NCBI GenBank assembly: GCA_035510555.1
Contig: DATKGX010000025.1
Coordinates: 1 to 24,506, forward strand
Origin: DATKGX01 sp035510555
GTDB lineage: Bacteria; Patescibacteriota; Microgenomatia; Levybacterales; UBA12049
Length of the DNA: 24,506 bases
Reading direction: 5' to 3'
This document shows, one piece after another, positions 1-8,354 of the stretch. The notes below the pieces were generated by a model. That model had not been told where the DNA came from and ran no database searches. It saw only the letters and a program-made list of their open reading frames with translations. A program made the translations under genes and the position numbers. Within the stretch, counting starts at the first letter, position 1, and every line of letters starts with the position of its first letter.

Positions 1-2097
1 TCCGTATTTATGCGCCGTCTTAACCACGTGTTCAAAGGCCCACAGGGCAGCCGGATACATTTCGTTAAATTCACTAGCAACTTCGGAATTATCCCTGTCT
101 GTTCCCATTACCAGCATGGTTAAATCATTCGAGCCAATCGAAACGCCGTCAATGCCGACCTCAATAAATTTTTCAAACATAATGACGTTGGAAGGAATTT
201 CCACCATCATCCATAATTTGAAAGTTGCTGAACGCTCCAAACCTGCTTCATTAATCAGTTTTTTAACAGCCACTAATTCTTCCACTGTCCGCACAAACGG
301 AATCATAATCCATAAGTTTTTAAAACCCATTTTATTGCGCACTATCTTGATTGCCTCCAACTCTAATTTAAAAACTTCGGGGTCGTGAATATAACGAAAC
401 GCTCCCCGAAACCCAAGCATCGGATTACTTTCTTCCGGCTCAAAATCCTTGCCTCCGACTAAATTACGGTATTCGTTGGTTTTAAAATCCGAAGCGCGGT
501 AAACCACCGGCCGGGGATCAAAAGCCGAGCAGAATTTGCCCAAATCTTCAGCTAATCTGGCAATGAACTCGTGGCGTTTGCCATCCCTAATCATCTTTTT
601 CGGATGCACGCCAATGCCGGCCATCATAAACTCTGCCCGCAACAGTCCTACACCATCAACATTCCGCTTGGCAATATCTTCAGCCAAATCGGGTTCGGCT
701 AAATTGATGTATAGTTTCGTGGCGGTTTTGGCGTTTAAGTAAGGATTGTCAACGTGTCGGGTTTGCTTGGTCGCAAATCCGCCTTTATAGATTTCGCCGG
801 TTGTGCCGTTGACAGTAATGACATTGCCGGTTTTAATGATTTTAGTGGCTTTAACTGTGCCGACCACCGCAGGAACACCCAGTTCTCGGGAAACTATGGC
901 CGCATGGGAAGTCCGGCCGCCGCTGTCGGTAATAATGGCTACCGCTTTTTTCATGGCCGGCACAAAATCGGGATTAGTTTCGGGCGCAACCAATACATCT
1001 CCAGGTATTACTTTATTTATATCTTTGGCGGATAGTATAACTTTTGCCGGACCGGCAGCAATTCCCGGGCTGGCCGGATCACCTTTAAGAATTACGTCTG
1101 ACGCAGTAATTTTATCGACCAACACAACATCATTAGTCGTTTTTGTGGTTGTCACTGAACGGGTTTGAACAATATAGATTTGATTCTTCTCAATTGCCCA
1201 TTCCACATCTTGGGGAAAGTAATAATGTTTTTCCAATTTCTCTCCAAGTTTTGCTAAAGCCACAATTTGCGCATCCGAGATTTTTTGTTTAATACCTTCT
1301 TTTTGCGAGAGCTTCACTTCTTTGTTCTTTGTAGCGACTTTTATCAGCTTTTTATGCTGCAGGGAAAACTTTTTATTCATTATGGAAAAGTCGGACTTCA
1401 AAACCTCATAATGGTCAGGATTTTCCTCTCCTTGCACAATCATTTCGCCTAACCCGTAAATCGACTCGATGACAATTTTTGATTTGTCATTGGTAACAGG
1501 ATCAATTGTGAACATGACGCCAGACTGCTCCGACTCGATCATTTTCTCAACTACCAACGCAATGCCGACCAAAATATGGTCAAAATGTTGTTGGTGGCGG
1601 TAAAATATCGCCCGTGCGTCAAAGAGCGATGCCCAACCCTGTTTAATTTTTTCTAAAAGCACCGCATCACCCTTAACATTTAGGAATGTTTCCTGGGCGC
1701 CGGCAAATGAGGCATTAACCAAATCTTCGGCCGTTGCGGACGATCGGACAGCCACCAACGGATATTCCAAAGCGCCGCCAAGCTTGTTATAGGCAGTAAC
1801 GATTTGCTTCGCTAATTCATCGGAAAGTTTACCTTCCCGAATTAGTTTTTTCAACTGCTTGGACACCTGATCTAATGATTTTGAGTTTTCAAACTTGGTA
1901 GTAGATAATAAATGTTTGATTTTTACATCCAGCTGGTTGTCTTTAATAAACGTGTAATAAGCTCTGGAGGTAACCACAAATCCGTTGGGAACGGGGAAGC
2001 CGGCATTGGCCATTTCGCCGAGATTTGCGCCTTTACCACCAACTAAAGCAACGTCATTTTTATCAATTTCGGAAAACCACGCAACAAACTTAGGCAT
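1..2097 (-). CDS. ppsA: Phosphoenolpyruvate synthase, C-terminus off the left edge
   Basis: PEP synthase converts pyruvate, ATP and water to PEP, AMP and phosphate in the cytoplasm, and is the entry to gluconeogenesis. I read 699 in-frame codons from the ATG at 2095-2097 to the window edge. The N-terminal ATP-grasp part begins MPKFVAWFSEI and has the VGGKGANLGEM motif. The phosphohistidine domain has GGRTSHAA, with the phosphorylated His at about residue 398. The TIM-barrel PEP-binding part follows (GLLRAEFMM, NPMLGFRG, SIGSNDLTML). Family members run about 750-800 residues, so only the last part, including the catalytic Cys loop, is missing. It is followed upstream by the sugar isomerase genes but has its own promoter. 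The ATG lies 7 nt after the -10 box, so the mRNA should be nearly leaderless. The family call is secure. Confidence 0.97.
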   Translation of the reverse strand, partial: MPKFVAWFSEIDKNDVALVGGKGANLGEMANAGFPVPNGFVVTSRAYYTFIKDNQLDVKIKHLLSTTKFENSKSLDQVSKQLKKLIREGKLSDELAKQIVTAYNKLGGALEYPLVAVRSSATAEDLVNASFAGAQETFLNVKGDAVLLEKIKQGWASLFDARAIFYRHQQHFDHILVGIALVVEKMIESEQSGVMFTIDPVTNDKSKIVIESIYGLGEMIVQGEENPDHYEVLKSDFSIMNKKFSLQHKKLIKVATKNKEVKLSQKEGIKQKISDAQIVALAKLGEKLEKHYYFPQDVEWAIEKNQIYIVQTRSVTTTKTTNDVVLVDKITASDVILKGDPASPGIAAGPAKVILSAKDINKVIPGDVLVAPETNPDFVPAMKKAVAIITDSGGRTSHAAIVSRELGVPAVVGTVKATKIIKTGNVITVNGTTGEIYKGGFATKQTRHVDNPYLNAKTATKLYINLAEPDLAEDIAKRNVDGVGLLRAEFMMAGIGVHPKKMIRDGKRHEFIARLAEDLGKFCSAFDPRPVVYRASDFKTNEYRNLVGGKDFEPEESNPMLGFRGAFRYIHDPEVFKLELEAIKIVRNKMGFKNLWIMIPFVRTVEELVAVKKLINEAGLERSATFKLWMMVEIPSNVIMFEKFIEVGIDGVSIGSNDLTMLVMGTDRDNSEVASEFNEMYPAALWAFEHVVKTAHKYG

Positions 2098-2104
2098 TAA
2101 ACTT

Positions 2105-2133
2105 ATTATGGGAGAAATCTACAAAATTATCAA
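2105..2133 (-). promoter_or_regulatory. Promoter of ppsA
   Basis: On the minus strand TTGATA (2128-2133) and CATAAT (2105-2110) are separated by exactly 17 nt. The -10 ends 7 nt before the ATG at 2097, which predicts a 5' UTR of about 1 nt. It lies in the short gap after the cupin isomerase gene, so ppsA can be transcribed on its own. Confidence 0.75.
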
Positions 2134-2137
2134 GCGG

Positions 2138-2752
2138 TTATTCTTTTTTCAGAGGATATGTGGAGGCTTCGATGATTTGAATGTCGGGAACTCTTTTGTA
2201 TTTTGGATTTTTAACCAGTTTTGGTTGGCCGTTTTCTTCAATCACGTAATAACAAAAACCCTGCATTTTCTTCACCGCTTCATAATCGGCATGTCCGGGC
2301 ATAGAAACAGGATTGGCTTCGTCAAAATTAACAGGGGAGTCATCAGCGGTGACAAAATAGGTTTTTGAAATATTCACTACCAAATGACCCCACTCGGAAG
2401 GAATATAGATTGAATCTCCGGGCTTAACATGAACCGCGTAAGCTTCTTCGATTTCGTCGTCAAGATAATTACCGCTTTGATCCAGCGCCCGCTTTTGTAG
2501 GATTGCTACTCCTTCTCCAAAAATTATCCAATAAGTTTCATCTAGCTTGCCAACATGATAGTGTCCGTAGGTTTTTATATATTCGCCGCCAATTATTCCC
2601 GGCTCCCAGACTGTAATGTTTCGTTGTGCGCTTCCGCCTCTAACCATGTGGTATTGAATTTCCGGACCTGGAGCATTTTGATCCATTAAAACATCCTGCA
2701 TTTTTTCATAAGTCCTTGGTGCATAGTGTTTAGTTGTAAAGTCTTGTTTCAT
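2138..2752 (-). CDS. pgiA: Glucose-6-phosphate isomerase, cupin (archaeal) type
   Basis: Interconverts glucose-6-phosphate and fructose-6-phosphate. This 204-residue protein belongs to the metal-dependent cupin family first known from archaea, unrelated to the usual large bacterial Pgi. The first cupin motif is TYGHYH (His64, His66) followed by Glu72, and the second has GDSIYIPSEWGH with His123. These four residues match the metal ligands of the family. Length is typical. Its ATG overlaps the stop of the upstream cupin gene as ATGA, which suggests translational coupling within the sugar-phosphate operon. With PEP synthase downstream and phosphomannomutase upstream it fits gluconeogenic supply of hexose phosphates. 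Confidence 0.9.
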   Translation of the reverse strand: MKQDFTTKHYAPRTYEKMQDVLMDQNAPGPEIQYHMVRGGSAQRNITVWEPGIIGGEYIKTYGHYHVGKLDETYWIIFGEGVAILQKRALDQSGNYLDDEIEEAYAVHVKPGDSIYIPSEWGHLVVNISKTYFVTADDSPVNFDEANPVSMPGHADYEAVKKMQGFCYYVIEENGQPKLVKNPKYKRVPDIQIIEASTYPLKKE

Positions 2753-3186
2753 AAATCTTTACGTTCTTCTTTTCTTAACTCTTCTGTCTCGTCGGGTCTT
2801 TTATAATCGTCTTCCAGTCGAAAAGTTGTGCCGATTTCCGGCGTTGAAACTTCCAAGACATCGCAATCAGTTATTCCAACTAGTCTGTGTCTCTGACCGA
2901 TTGAGCAACTATAGCCTTTGCCATTTTCTAACTCGGTCTCAATTAATTCACCATTTTGATTATCCCAAATAACTTTAGCTTGGCCACTCAGCAAAAACCA
3001 ACTTTCTTGTTTTTGGTCGTGAACCTGAAGCGAAAGTCTTTTTCCGGCCCTAATATGCAAAACTTTTCCCATGTAGGGCTTATCCTCCGGCACCCAATGA
3101 ATTTCCCATCCCCACGGCTTTTCAATTCTCTTGGCAAAAGGGAAGTTATTGAATTTTGTCTTATTAAACTTACTTAAATCAATCAT
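2749..3186 (-). CDS. Cupin protein, mannose-6-phosphate isomerase type II-like
   Basis: A 145-residue single-domain cupin of the kind found alone or at the C-terminus of bifunctional mannose-6-phosphate isomerase/GDP-mannose pyrophosphorylases. It probably interconverts fructose-6-phosphate and mannose-6-phosphate. Visible motifs are KPWGWEIHW near the start, GKRLSLQVHDQKQESWFLLSG (cupin motif 1, with two residues from the His-x-His area substituted) and GQRHRLVGITD (motif 2). An in-frame ATG at 3237 would overlap the phosphomannomutase gene by about 50 nt. The ATG at 3186 starts 1 nt after that gene's stop and gives the sequence MIDLSKF, so I chose it. It sits between the phosphomannomutase and phosphoglucose isomerase genes, which supports a mannose-phosphate role. 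The exact reaction is inferred. Confidence 0.78.
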   Translation of the reverse strand: MIDLSKFNKTKFNNFPFAKRIEKPWGWEIHWVPEDKPYMGKVLHIRAGKRLSLQVHDQKQESWFLLSGQAKVIWDNQNGELIETELENGKGYSCSIGQRHRLVGITDCDVLEVSTPEIGTTFRLEDDYKRPDETEELRKEERKDL

Positions 3187-3187
3187 A

Positions 3188-4582
3188 TTAATGTCCGGTT
3201 GTATCCCAATCTTTACTGACAACCTCAAATTTGTCAAGCTTTTGTTTAAATAATTCTTCGACTTTTTTTAATCCATCTTTAGTTTTTGATTCAAATCTAA
3301 GCACCAACGTCGGGGTATTTGATGAAGCTCTGACTAAACCCCACCCATCATCCGTGTAGACGCGAGCCCCATTTATATCAACTACGCGATAACCTTCGTC
3401 TTTAAACTCTTTAGTGAGTGCGTCAACGACCTTGTACTTATCTAAATCAGTTGTCTTAACCTGAATAGTTGGAGTTGAAACATAGTAGGGAGTTGTGGCA
3501 ATAATTTCTGACATTGTTTTGTCTTCGGAAGAAAGGAATTCTAGCATTTTAAGCGCTGCAAATAATCCGTCGTCAAAGCCGTAAAAATCGTCAACGAAGA
3601 AAATATGCCCGCTCATTTCTCCGGCCATCGCTGCTTTTTCCTCCGCCAGCTTTGACTTTATGTAAGAATGTCCTGTTTTCCACATAATTGGAATTCCACC
3701 GTGGGCTTTAATGTCTTCGGGCAATGCCTCCGATACTTTCACGTCAAAAATTATTTTAGCACCGGGATGTTTCTTTAAAACCAATCTTGACAAAAGAATT
3801 ATATATCTATCGGGCCAAATCGTATTGCCTTTTTCATCCACCAACCCCAATCTGTCACCGTCTCCGTCAAAAGCAAACCCGAAATCGCATTTATTCTCAA
3901 CCGTTTGTTTACCAGTATCGTCCATCATCGCGGTACCGTCGGGGTTTGGTGTATAGTTAGGGTAGGAAGAGTCAACGTTTGTAAAATGCTCGACTATTTC
4001 ACAACCGGTTTGTTTAAGAGCTTTAACATATACTGGTCCTGCCGTTCCATTACCGGTATTGACTAAAATTTTGAATTTCTTGGTGATATTAGCTCGAGAC
4101 AGTAAATCTTCAATGTATGCATCTTCAATATTTTCTTTTCTTACCGATCCACTGCCGCTTGCGAATTGCTCCTTAGCAATTATGTCGTAAACTTCCTGCA
4201 ATTCGGCGGTTAGTAACGTGTATGAATAATCTGTGCCTAGCTTGACGCCGTTCCAGCCGACGGGATTGTGCGAGGCAGTGACGGTTAACAAACCTTTAAC
4301 TTTTAGGTAATATTGCGCCCAATATCCCATTGGCGTTGTAATTGTACCGATATCGATAACATTAACTCCGCATTCAGTTAAACCCTTTATGGCGTTCGCG
4401 TGGAAACTTTCCGAAGTTCGTCTTGCGTCATGTCCAACCAAAGCAGTATCAATCCCGCGTTTTTTTAGAAAAGTGCCAAATCCTCGGCCAATATAATACA
4501 TTGAAGTGTCATTGAGTTCGTTATCAGCTTCGCGGCCGCGCAAGTCATATTCGCGAAACATCGTTTTATTAAGAAGTGGCAT
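3188..4582 (-). CDS. manB: Phosphomannomutase/phosphoglucomutase
   Basis: Moves the phosphate between C6 and C1 of mannose or glucose, giving the sugar-1-phosphates used for nucleotide sugars and surface glycans. The 464 residues are normal for the alpha-D-phosphohexomutase family. I see all four active-site loops: TASHNP with the phospho-acceptor Ser104, the Mg-binding DGDGDR at 239-244, the sugar-binding GEMSGH at 321-326 and the phosphate-binding RASSNTP at 418-424. An ATG seven codons in (MFREYDLRG) is a possible alternative start. No Shine-Dalgarno sequence is visible. The gene lies 12 nt after the holA-like gene and 1 nt before the cupin gene, so it is inside one operon. Whether mannose or glucose is the main substrate cannot be told from sequence. 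Confidence 0.93.
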   Translation of the reverse strand: MPLLNKTMFREYDLRGREADNELNDTSMYYIGRGFGTFLKKRGIDTALVGHDARRTSESFHANAIKGLTECGVNVIDIGTITTPMGYWAQYYLKVKGLLTVTASHNPVGWNGVKLGTDYSYTLLTAELQEVYDIIAKEQFASGSGSVRKENIEDAYIEDLLSRANITKKFKILVNTGNGTAGPVYVKALKQTGCEIVEHFTNVDSSYPNYTPNPDGTAMMDDTGKQTVENKCDFGFAFDGDGDRLGLVDEKGNTIWPDRYIILLSRLVLKKHPGAKIIFDVKVSEALPEDIKAHGGIPIMWKTGHSYIKSKLAEEKAAMAGEMSGHIFFVDDFYGFDDGLFAALKMLEFLSSEDKTMSEIIATTPYYVSTPTIQVKTTDLDKYKVVDALTKEFKDEGYRVVDINGARVYTDDGWGLVRASSNTPTLVLRFESKTKDGLKKVEELFKQKLDKFEVVSKDWDTTGH

Positions 4583-4594
4583 AACTTATTTATC

Positions 4595-5281
4595 TTATAA
4601 ATCGGCTAGGAAAAAGTCAATGGACCGCTCCAGTGAATAGGGGATTTTGCCGGTTTTTAAGGCTAAATCTATCTCGAACAATTTTTGATAAGTACTTTTA
4701 AGCTTTTCTTCGCCAAACGTCTTGGCTTGTCTTTGCATTTTGCCTAATTGCCACGGCGCCATTCTTTTAACCTCGTCTATTCTATCCACTCCTTCCTGCC
4801 CGAGCATTATCCTAAATTGTCTGACCAGCATGAAGAAAATTAATTCAGGTTCCATAGTTTGTTTTAATTCGTGAAAAAGTTTAATGAGAATTTCGCAGTT
4901 GCCGGGTTTAAGATTATCTAAGAAAATAAATAGAGTTTGTGGAAAAGAAAAAGTTTTTACTGTCGCATTTTTCAAAAGTGCCTGGGCAGTTTTGGACAAT
5001 TCAGTCGGTTCCCAAAAAATAATCGACAAATTCTGATTGTTATTTACGTATTCAACAATTTTTTTAGTTTCAGTTGCGATCGATTTATTTTTAGTAAAAA
5101 AGTTTTCAATTAAAATAGTTTGTTCGCTACCAAATAAAGATTTGTTTTCGGCGTTTTGGAAAAGAGAATCAAGCGTTAATCCTTCACCTTCCAATAAAAT
5201 AGGGTCAATTAGCTTATTCTTCTCTTCAAAATAAAAATTTCGGGAAGTTGCTAAATCATTACCATGAATCAATAACAGCAT
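4595..5281 (-). CDS. holA: DNA polymerase III delta subunit-like protein
   Basis: The delta subunit opens the sliding clamp as part of the clamp loader. The protein starts MLLLIHGNDLATSRN, as delta subunits do, then has SLFGSEQTILIENFF, a diagnostic HolA stretch, followed by the IIFWEP strand and a C-terminal helical collar domain (ELIFFMLVRQFRIML, then a conserved lysine-rich helix and YSLERSIDFFLADL). At 228 residues it is about 100 shorter than most HolA proteins, mainly in the middle domain. It begins 1 nt after the stop of the metallopeptidase gene. The family assignment rests on the N-terminal and collar motifs; the sequence is divergent, so I am fairly but not completely sure. Confidence 0.8.
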   Translation of the reverse strand: MLLLIHGNDLATSRNFYFEEKNKLIDPILLEGEGLTLDSLFQNAENKSLFGSEQTILIENFFTKNKSIATETKKIVEYVNNNQNLSIIFWEPTELSKTAQALLKNATVKTFSFPQTLFIFLDNLKPGNCEILIKLFHELKQTMEPELIFFMLVRQFRIMLGQEGVDRIDEVKRMAPWQLGKMQRQAKTFGEEKLKSTYQKLFEIDLALKTGKIPYSLERSIDFFLADL

Positions 5282-5282
5282 A

Positions 5283-5708
5283 TTATTTGTTAATTATAGC
5301 TCTTCGGTATTCGTCAAAAAGCGCATTGGCAGTTCTTCCTAAATGCCGGCTTTGTGTTACGTGCGGCACTAAAGCGCCGGAAAAATTCCGCGGAATATGC
5401 AAAAGTTCGTGAATTAATACTCTGATTTTTTCCTCCGGCTCTAATTTATCGTAATGTCTTGATAGGACCTCAATGACGTAAGCCGGTTCAAGTCCTAAAG
5501 CATCTTGAAAAATTTTTGGGAAAGACCAAATCCGTGCGTAGGAACGGGATTTTGAACCAAGCGTACGGTAGCAAAAAATTTTATTAGCTTTTATGTACGG
5601 TAAGTCAATCACTTTTAGAATTTGACTAACATCCCGTTTGACGTCCGGCGCCTTTTGCCAACCGAGTTTAGACTCTTGAACTTTTGTTTGTGAAGTTTTA
5701 ATTCTCAT
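5283..5708 (-). CDS. Small HExxH metallopeptidase-like protein
   Basis: A 141-residue cytoplasmic protein with no signal peptide or membrane segment. The key motif is VLIHELLHIPRNFSG: two zinc-binding histidines and the catalytic glutamate of a HExxH zinc site, with a further His pair (VPHVTQSRHLGR) that may give the third ligand. The layout resembles the small putative metallopeptidases found in phages and in many compact bacterial genomes. The ATG at 5708 shares one base with the stop codon of the upstream YkuK-like gene (TAATG), so the two are probably coupled. The substrate is unknown. Its place between a nuclease-fold gene and holA may hint at nucleic-acid metabolism, but that is only context. 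Confidence 0.75.
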   Translation of the reverse strand: MRIKTSQTKVQESKLGWQKAPDVKRDVSQILKVIDLPYIKANKIFCYRTLGSKSRSYARIWSFPKIFQDALGLEPAYVIEVLSRHYDKLEPEEKIRVLIHELLHIPRNFSGALVPHVTQSRHLGRTANALFDEYRRAIINK

Positions 5709-6235
5709 TATGTGTGTTTATCCGCTACGTAGGATGCCGCGTAAGCATTCGGCTTAGTTTTGGCCACAAAACCGTTGCCTGTAACCATTCCAACCACTTC
5801 CTTAATCATATTGCGGGTTTCCCCGTGTTCGCCGACGTCAACGTGAATTTCCAAATTGTAGTTTGGCTCCTTGCCGTTTAAGTGTTTGCGGAAAAGTGGC
5901 ATAAAAAATGTCGCAAAATTTAGGGAAGTCAGTGTTTCGGTATAAATTTTCTCGCGCAGAGAATGAATGTTTTTAACCGTTTGCCTTCGCCAAAAGTATT
6001 GCCCTCCAAAACCTTTACGATGAATTACAATGGCGGTGACTAAATTGATATCTTTTGTTCCGTCGATTGGTTTCTTGGAATCCGTTTTTTCGTGCGAGTC
6101 AGTTCCTATAACCAAACTGTATTCTGCTTCTGAATCTTCCTCCAAGAATTTTTGAATATTACCGATAATTTCATCAACATCTTGTTTGCCGTAGGTTTCG
6201 CTTTGGAAGATTTCGTCTGTTAAATCGGGTATCAT
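5708..6235 (-). CDS. ykuK: YkuK-type RNase H-like protein (DUF458)
   Basis: A 175-residue protein of the DUF458/YkuK family, which has a predicted ribonuclease H-like fold. The acidic motif VIGTDSH (about residue 45) and the later HVDVGEHGETRNMIKE supply the acidic residues expected for metal binding. The end AYAASYVADKHT is strongly typical of the family. The natural role is not established. It is the first gene of the tight minus-strand run that continues through the metallopeptidase, holA and sugar genes. Upstream lies an inverted repeat that encloses a TATAAT box (6256-6261), so the run may start here. Confidence 0.85.
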   Translation of the reverse strand: MIPDLTDEIFQSETYGKQDVDEIIGNIQKFLEEDSEAEYSLVIGTDSHEKTDSKKPIDGTKDINLVTAIVIHRKGFGGQYFWRRQTVKNIHSLREKIYTETLTSLNFATFFMPLFRKHLNGKEPNYNLEIHVDVGEHGETRNMIKEVVGMVTGNGFVAKTKPNAYAASYVADKHT

Positions 6236-6248
6236 AAATACTTAAGCA

Positions 6249-6275
6249 GGTGTAAATTATAGCACAAATTACACC
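6249..6275 (-). promoter_or_regulatory. Inverted repeat around a -10 box
   Basis: GGTGTAA (6249-6255) and TTACACC (6269-6275) form a perfect 7-bp inverted repeat. Between them on the minus strand is TATAAT (6256-6261), and the right arm covers the stop codon of the glycoside hydrolase gene. It could be an operator for the ykuK operon or a weak terminator of the gene before it. There is no U-tract, so I favour an operator. Confidence 0.45.
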
Positions 6276-7435
6276 CCAAGCAGCCATTTAAAGAAGGCTT
6301 TCGACGACTGATTAATTTCTTTATAGACCGACTCCACCGGATATTTCAGATTAAATTTTTCAATCGGCAGGAAAGCGCTCTGGGGAATCGTTGGTTCTTT
6401 CGGAACATAATCGATTTGCGGCTTACCCTTAACCTTCGCCAAGTTTTTATAGGTATTATAAATCGGGGTAGGGCTGCCGTTTTTTAAAAAAGTGAATTGC
6501 ACAAAGGGCCCATCGTCGGCGCGTAGAATAAACGGCGTCACCGCTATTACCTGCGGATCGCTCCAATAGTCAGTAAAAGCTTGTGTATAATAGTCGGCTT
6601 GCGTTGCATCGGAAACTTTGTCCGAAGTCCAACCGGTTTCGGTAATAAATACCGGCATTTTTTTACCCGTTAGTTGATACACAAGATCACTTTGATAAGC
6701 AAAGCTGTCAATTCCCATCCTGTAAGTTGAAGGTGTTGCCGCAAATCCGGGATTTGGATAAGAATGGCTGGCAATTCCGTCAATTTCGGCAAAGATTCCC
6801 GGAACCGAGTCATTCATTTCCTGCATAAAGCTATATTCGTCAATTGCTTGTCCTGTGATGTTAGCAGCGCCGTTATCCAGTCCAGCCGCAATCACAAAAA
6901 AATTGGGGTTTGTTTGTTTAAATATTTTGGTGGCGTAATCAAGAATTTGCGCGTAAGTGGTTGGGTCCGGAGTTCCACCCCACTCGTCACCCCGGTTAGG
7001 TTCATTAAAAACGACTATGTAACGGTTTTTGGTTGGCCAATTTAGAGAGTTAAGGAAATTGGAAAAATCCAAAACATCGAATTTAGAAGGCTCGGACCAA
7101 GAGCTTTTTACAAAGTAATCGCCGGTGGTAGCCAAGCGGATAATTGGGATGAGGTGTCTTCTGGCGCAATCGTCCATAAACTTTTGCCACTTGCCGATGT
7201 TTTTATCAGAAACTTGAATCGGAATCGTCACATAGCCCCAATCTCCACCGCCGGAATTAACTAGCGGTGCGGCATCGGAAACTTCTTCGGGAAACAAGAT
7301 GTGAATGCCAAATTTATTGTTTGGAGTAGATAAAGGATCATAAGTCGCGTATGAGGTATTCAAATATGCGCTTATTAGAGTCAACAATAGTAACAATGCT
7401 AACAATTTAGCAATTTTTATTCTAAGGTTTTTCAT
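6269..7435 (-). CDS. Secreted glycoside hydrolase-like TIM-barrel protein
   Basis: A predicted exported protein of 388 residues. It begins MKNLRIKIAKLL and has a long hydrophobic core ending near NTSYA, a signal peptide or N-terminal anchor. The catalytic domain looks like a clan GH-A TIM barrel related to GH39/GH5: VVFNEPNRG places the acid/base Glu after Asn (Asn-Glu-Pro) on strand 4, and VFITETGW places the nucleophile Glu on strand 7. GIASHSYPNPG lies between. The last 50 residues form a tail with a hydrophobic end, FFKWLLGV. An earlier in-frame ATG at 7459 would add eight residues ahead of the signal peptide. I chose 7435 because it starts the signal sequence and a TAAAAT box (7444-7449) ends 8 nt before it. 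The substrate is unknown, perhaps a surface or environmental polysaccharide. Confidence 0.8.
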   Translation of the reverse strand: MKNLRIKIAKLLALLLLLTLISAYLNTSYATYDPLSTPNNKFGIHILFPEEVSDAAPLVNSGGGDWGYVTIPIQVSDKNIGKWQKFMDDCARRHLIPIIRLATTGDYFVKSSWSEPSKFDVLDFSNFLNSLNWPTKNRYIVVFNEPNRGDEWGGTPDPTTYAQILDYATKIFKQTNPNFFVIAAGLDNGAANITGQAIDEYSFMQEMNDSVPGIFAEIDGIASHSYPNPGFAATPSTYRMGIDSFAYQSDLVYQLTGKKMPVFITETGWTSDKVSDATQADYYTQAFTDYWSDPQVIAVTPFILRADDGPFVQFTFLKNGSPTPIYNTYKNLAKVKGKPQIDYVPKEPTIPQSAFLPIEKFNLKYPVESVYKEINQSSKAFFKWLLGV

Positions 7436-7464
7436 ATCATCCCATTTTACACCAAACAACCACC

Positions 7465-8319
7465 CTAAATCGAGGAATATCTGCCGAAGAGGCCGGTGGA
7501 GAGTAATCTGCCGTTTGATTTTTGCTCGAGTGCCAATTCTCCATATTCAATATTCTCTTTTTTAAGCCCTAAATAATCTTCCATGGTATTAACCAACATT
7601 AAAGAGCTAGAAGAAATTGCGTAAGCATTTACGATTACGAATAGGGGATTTTGACTTAAGATTTTTTTGCAGTTTTCTAAAAGCTGCGGAAAACTTTTAT
7701 TAAAATCCCATGTTTCTCCGTTTGGTCCGTGCCCGTAAACCGGCGGATCCATAATAATGGCATCGTAAGTATTGCCGCGTCTGGCTTCCCTGGCCGTGAA
7801 CTCAGTAGCGTCATCCAATAACCAGCGGATTGGTTTATCAGAAAGTCCTGAGAGCGTTTGATTTTCGCGGGCCCAGGTGATTGACGGTTTTGAGCCATCC
7901 ACATGAGTCACTTTAGCACCGGCTTCTGCCGCCACTAAGCTGGCGATGCCCGTATAACCAAACAGATTGAGAACACTTACTTGTTTCTGAGCTTTTAGAA
8001 TTTTATCCTTGATAAATTCCCAGTTGAGAACTTGTTCCGGAAACACTCCTGTATGCTTAAAAGGCGTTAGCTTGGCGTAGAACTTGAGCTCATTATATCC
8101 AAGTATCCATTTATCCGGCATCTGCGTTTTCTTTTGCCAAGTATCATTTTCAAAAATTCCATCAGCCATTTGCCATTTGCCATCAACTAGTGTTGGTTTC
8201 CAAATTGCTTGCGGATCAGGTTTGATAATAATATATTGACCAAACCTTTCCAAACGCGCCCCGTTTCCGCTATCCAAAAGTTCGTAATCTTGCCAACCAG
8301 TTGTCTTAAGAAGTTGCAT
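7465..8319 (-). CDS. SAM-dependent methyltransferase, RlmI/RlmK-like
   Basis: A 284-residue class I methyltransferase of the group that includes 23S rRNA cytosine/guanine methyltransferases. Motif I is VLNLFGYTGIASLVAA with the following acidic HVDGS. Motif IV is IMDPPVYGHGPNG, the DPP motif used by N- or C-methylating rRNA enzymes. The N-terminal 85 residues (RLERFGQYIIIKPDPQAIW) match the small beta-rich lead of this family, but there is no PUA domain, which explains the short length. It probably methylates rRNA; the exact nucleotide cannot be inferred. A TAAGAT box (8326-8331) ends 6 nt before the ATG, predicting a leaderless message that diverges from obgE. Confidence 0.82.
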   Translation of the reverse strand: MQLLKTTGWQDYELLDSGNGARLERFGQYIIIKPDPQAIWKPTLVDGKWQMADGIFENDTWQKKTQMPDKWILGYNELKFYAKLTPFKHTGVFPEQVLNWEFIKDKILKAQKQVSVLNLFGYTGIASLVAAEAGAKVTHVDGSKPSITWARENQTLSGLSDKPIRWLLDDATEFTAREARRGNTYDAIIMDPPVYGHGPNGETWDFNKSFPQLLENCKKILSQNPLFVIVNAYAISSSSLMLVNTMEDYLGLKKENIEYGELALEQKSNGRLLSTGLFGRYSSI

Positions 8320-8325
8320 AAGGAA

Positions 8326-8348
8326 ATCTTATCACAAAATGGTAAAAT
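8326..8348. promoter_or_regulatory. Overlapping divergent -10 boxes of the methyltransferase and obgE
   Basis: The 35-bp gap 8320-8354 holds both -10 boxes: TAAGAT on the minus strand (8326-8331) and TAAAAT on the plus strand (8343-8348). Each ends 6 nt before its ATG, so the predicted start of transcription is the A of the start codon on both sides. I see no convincing -35 for either. The two polymerases would compete for this gap. Confidence 0.55.
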
Positions 8349-8354
8349 AGAAAC

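Noticed and set aside
754..1168. Plus-strand open frames opposite ppsA and other core genes
   Set aside because: They lie antisense to clearly conserved proteins and have no family features of their own.
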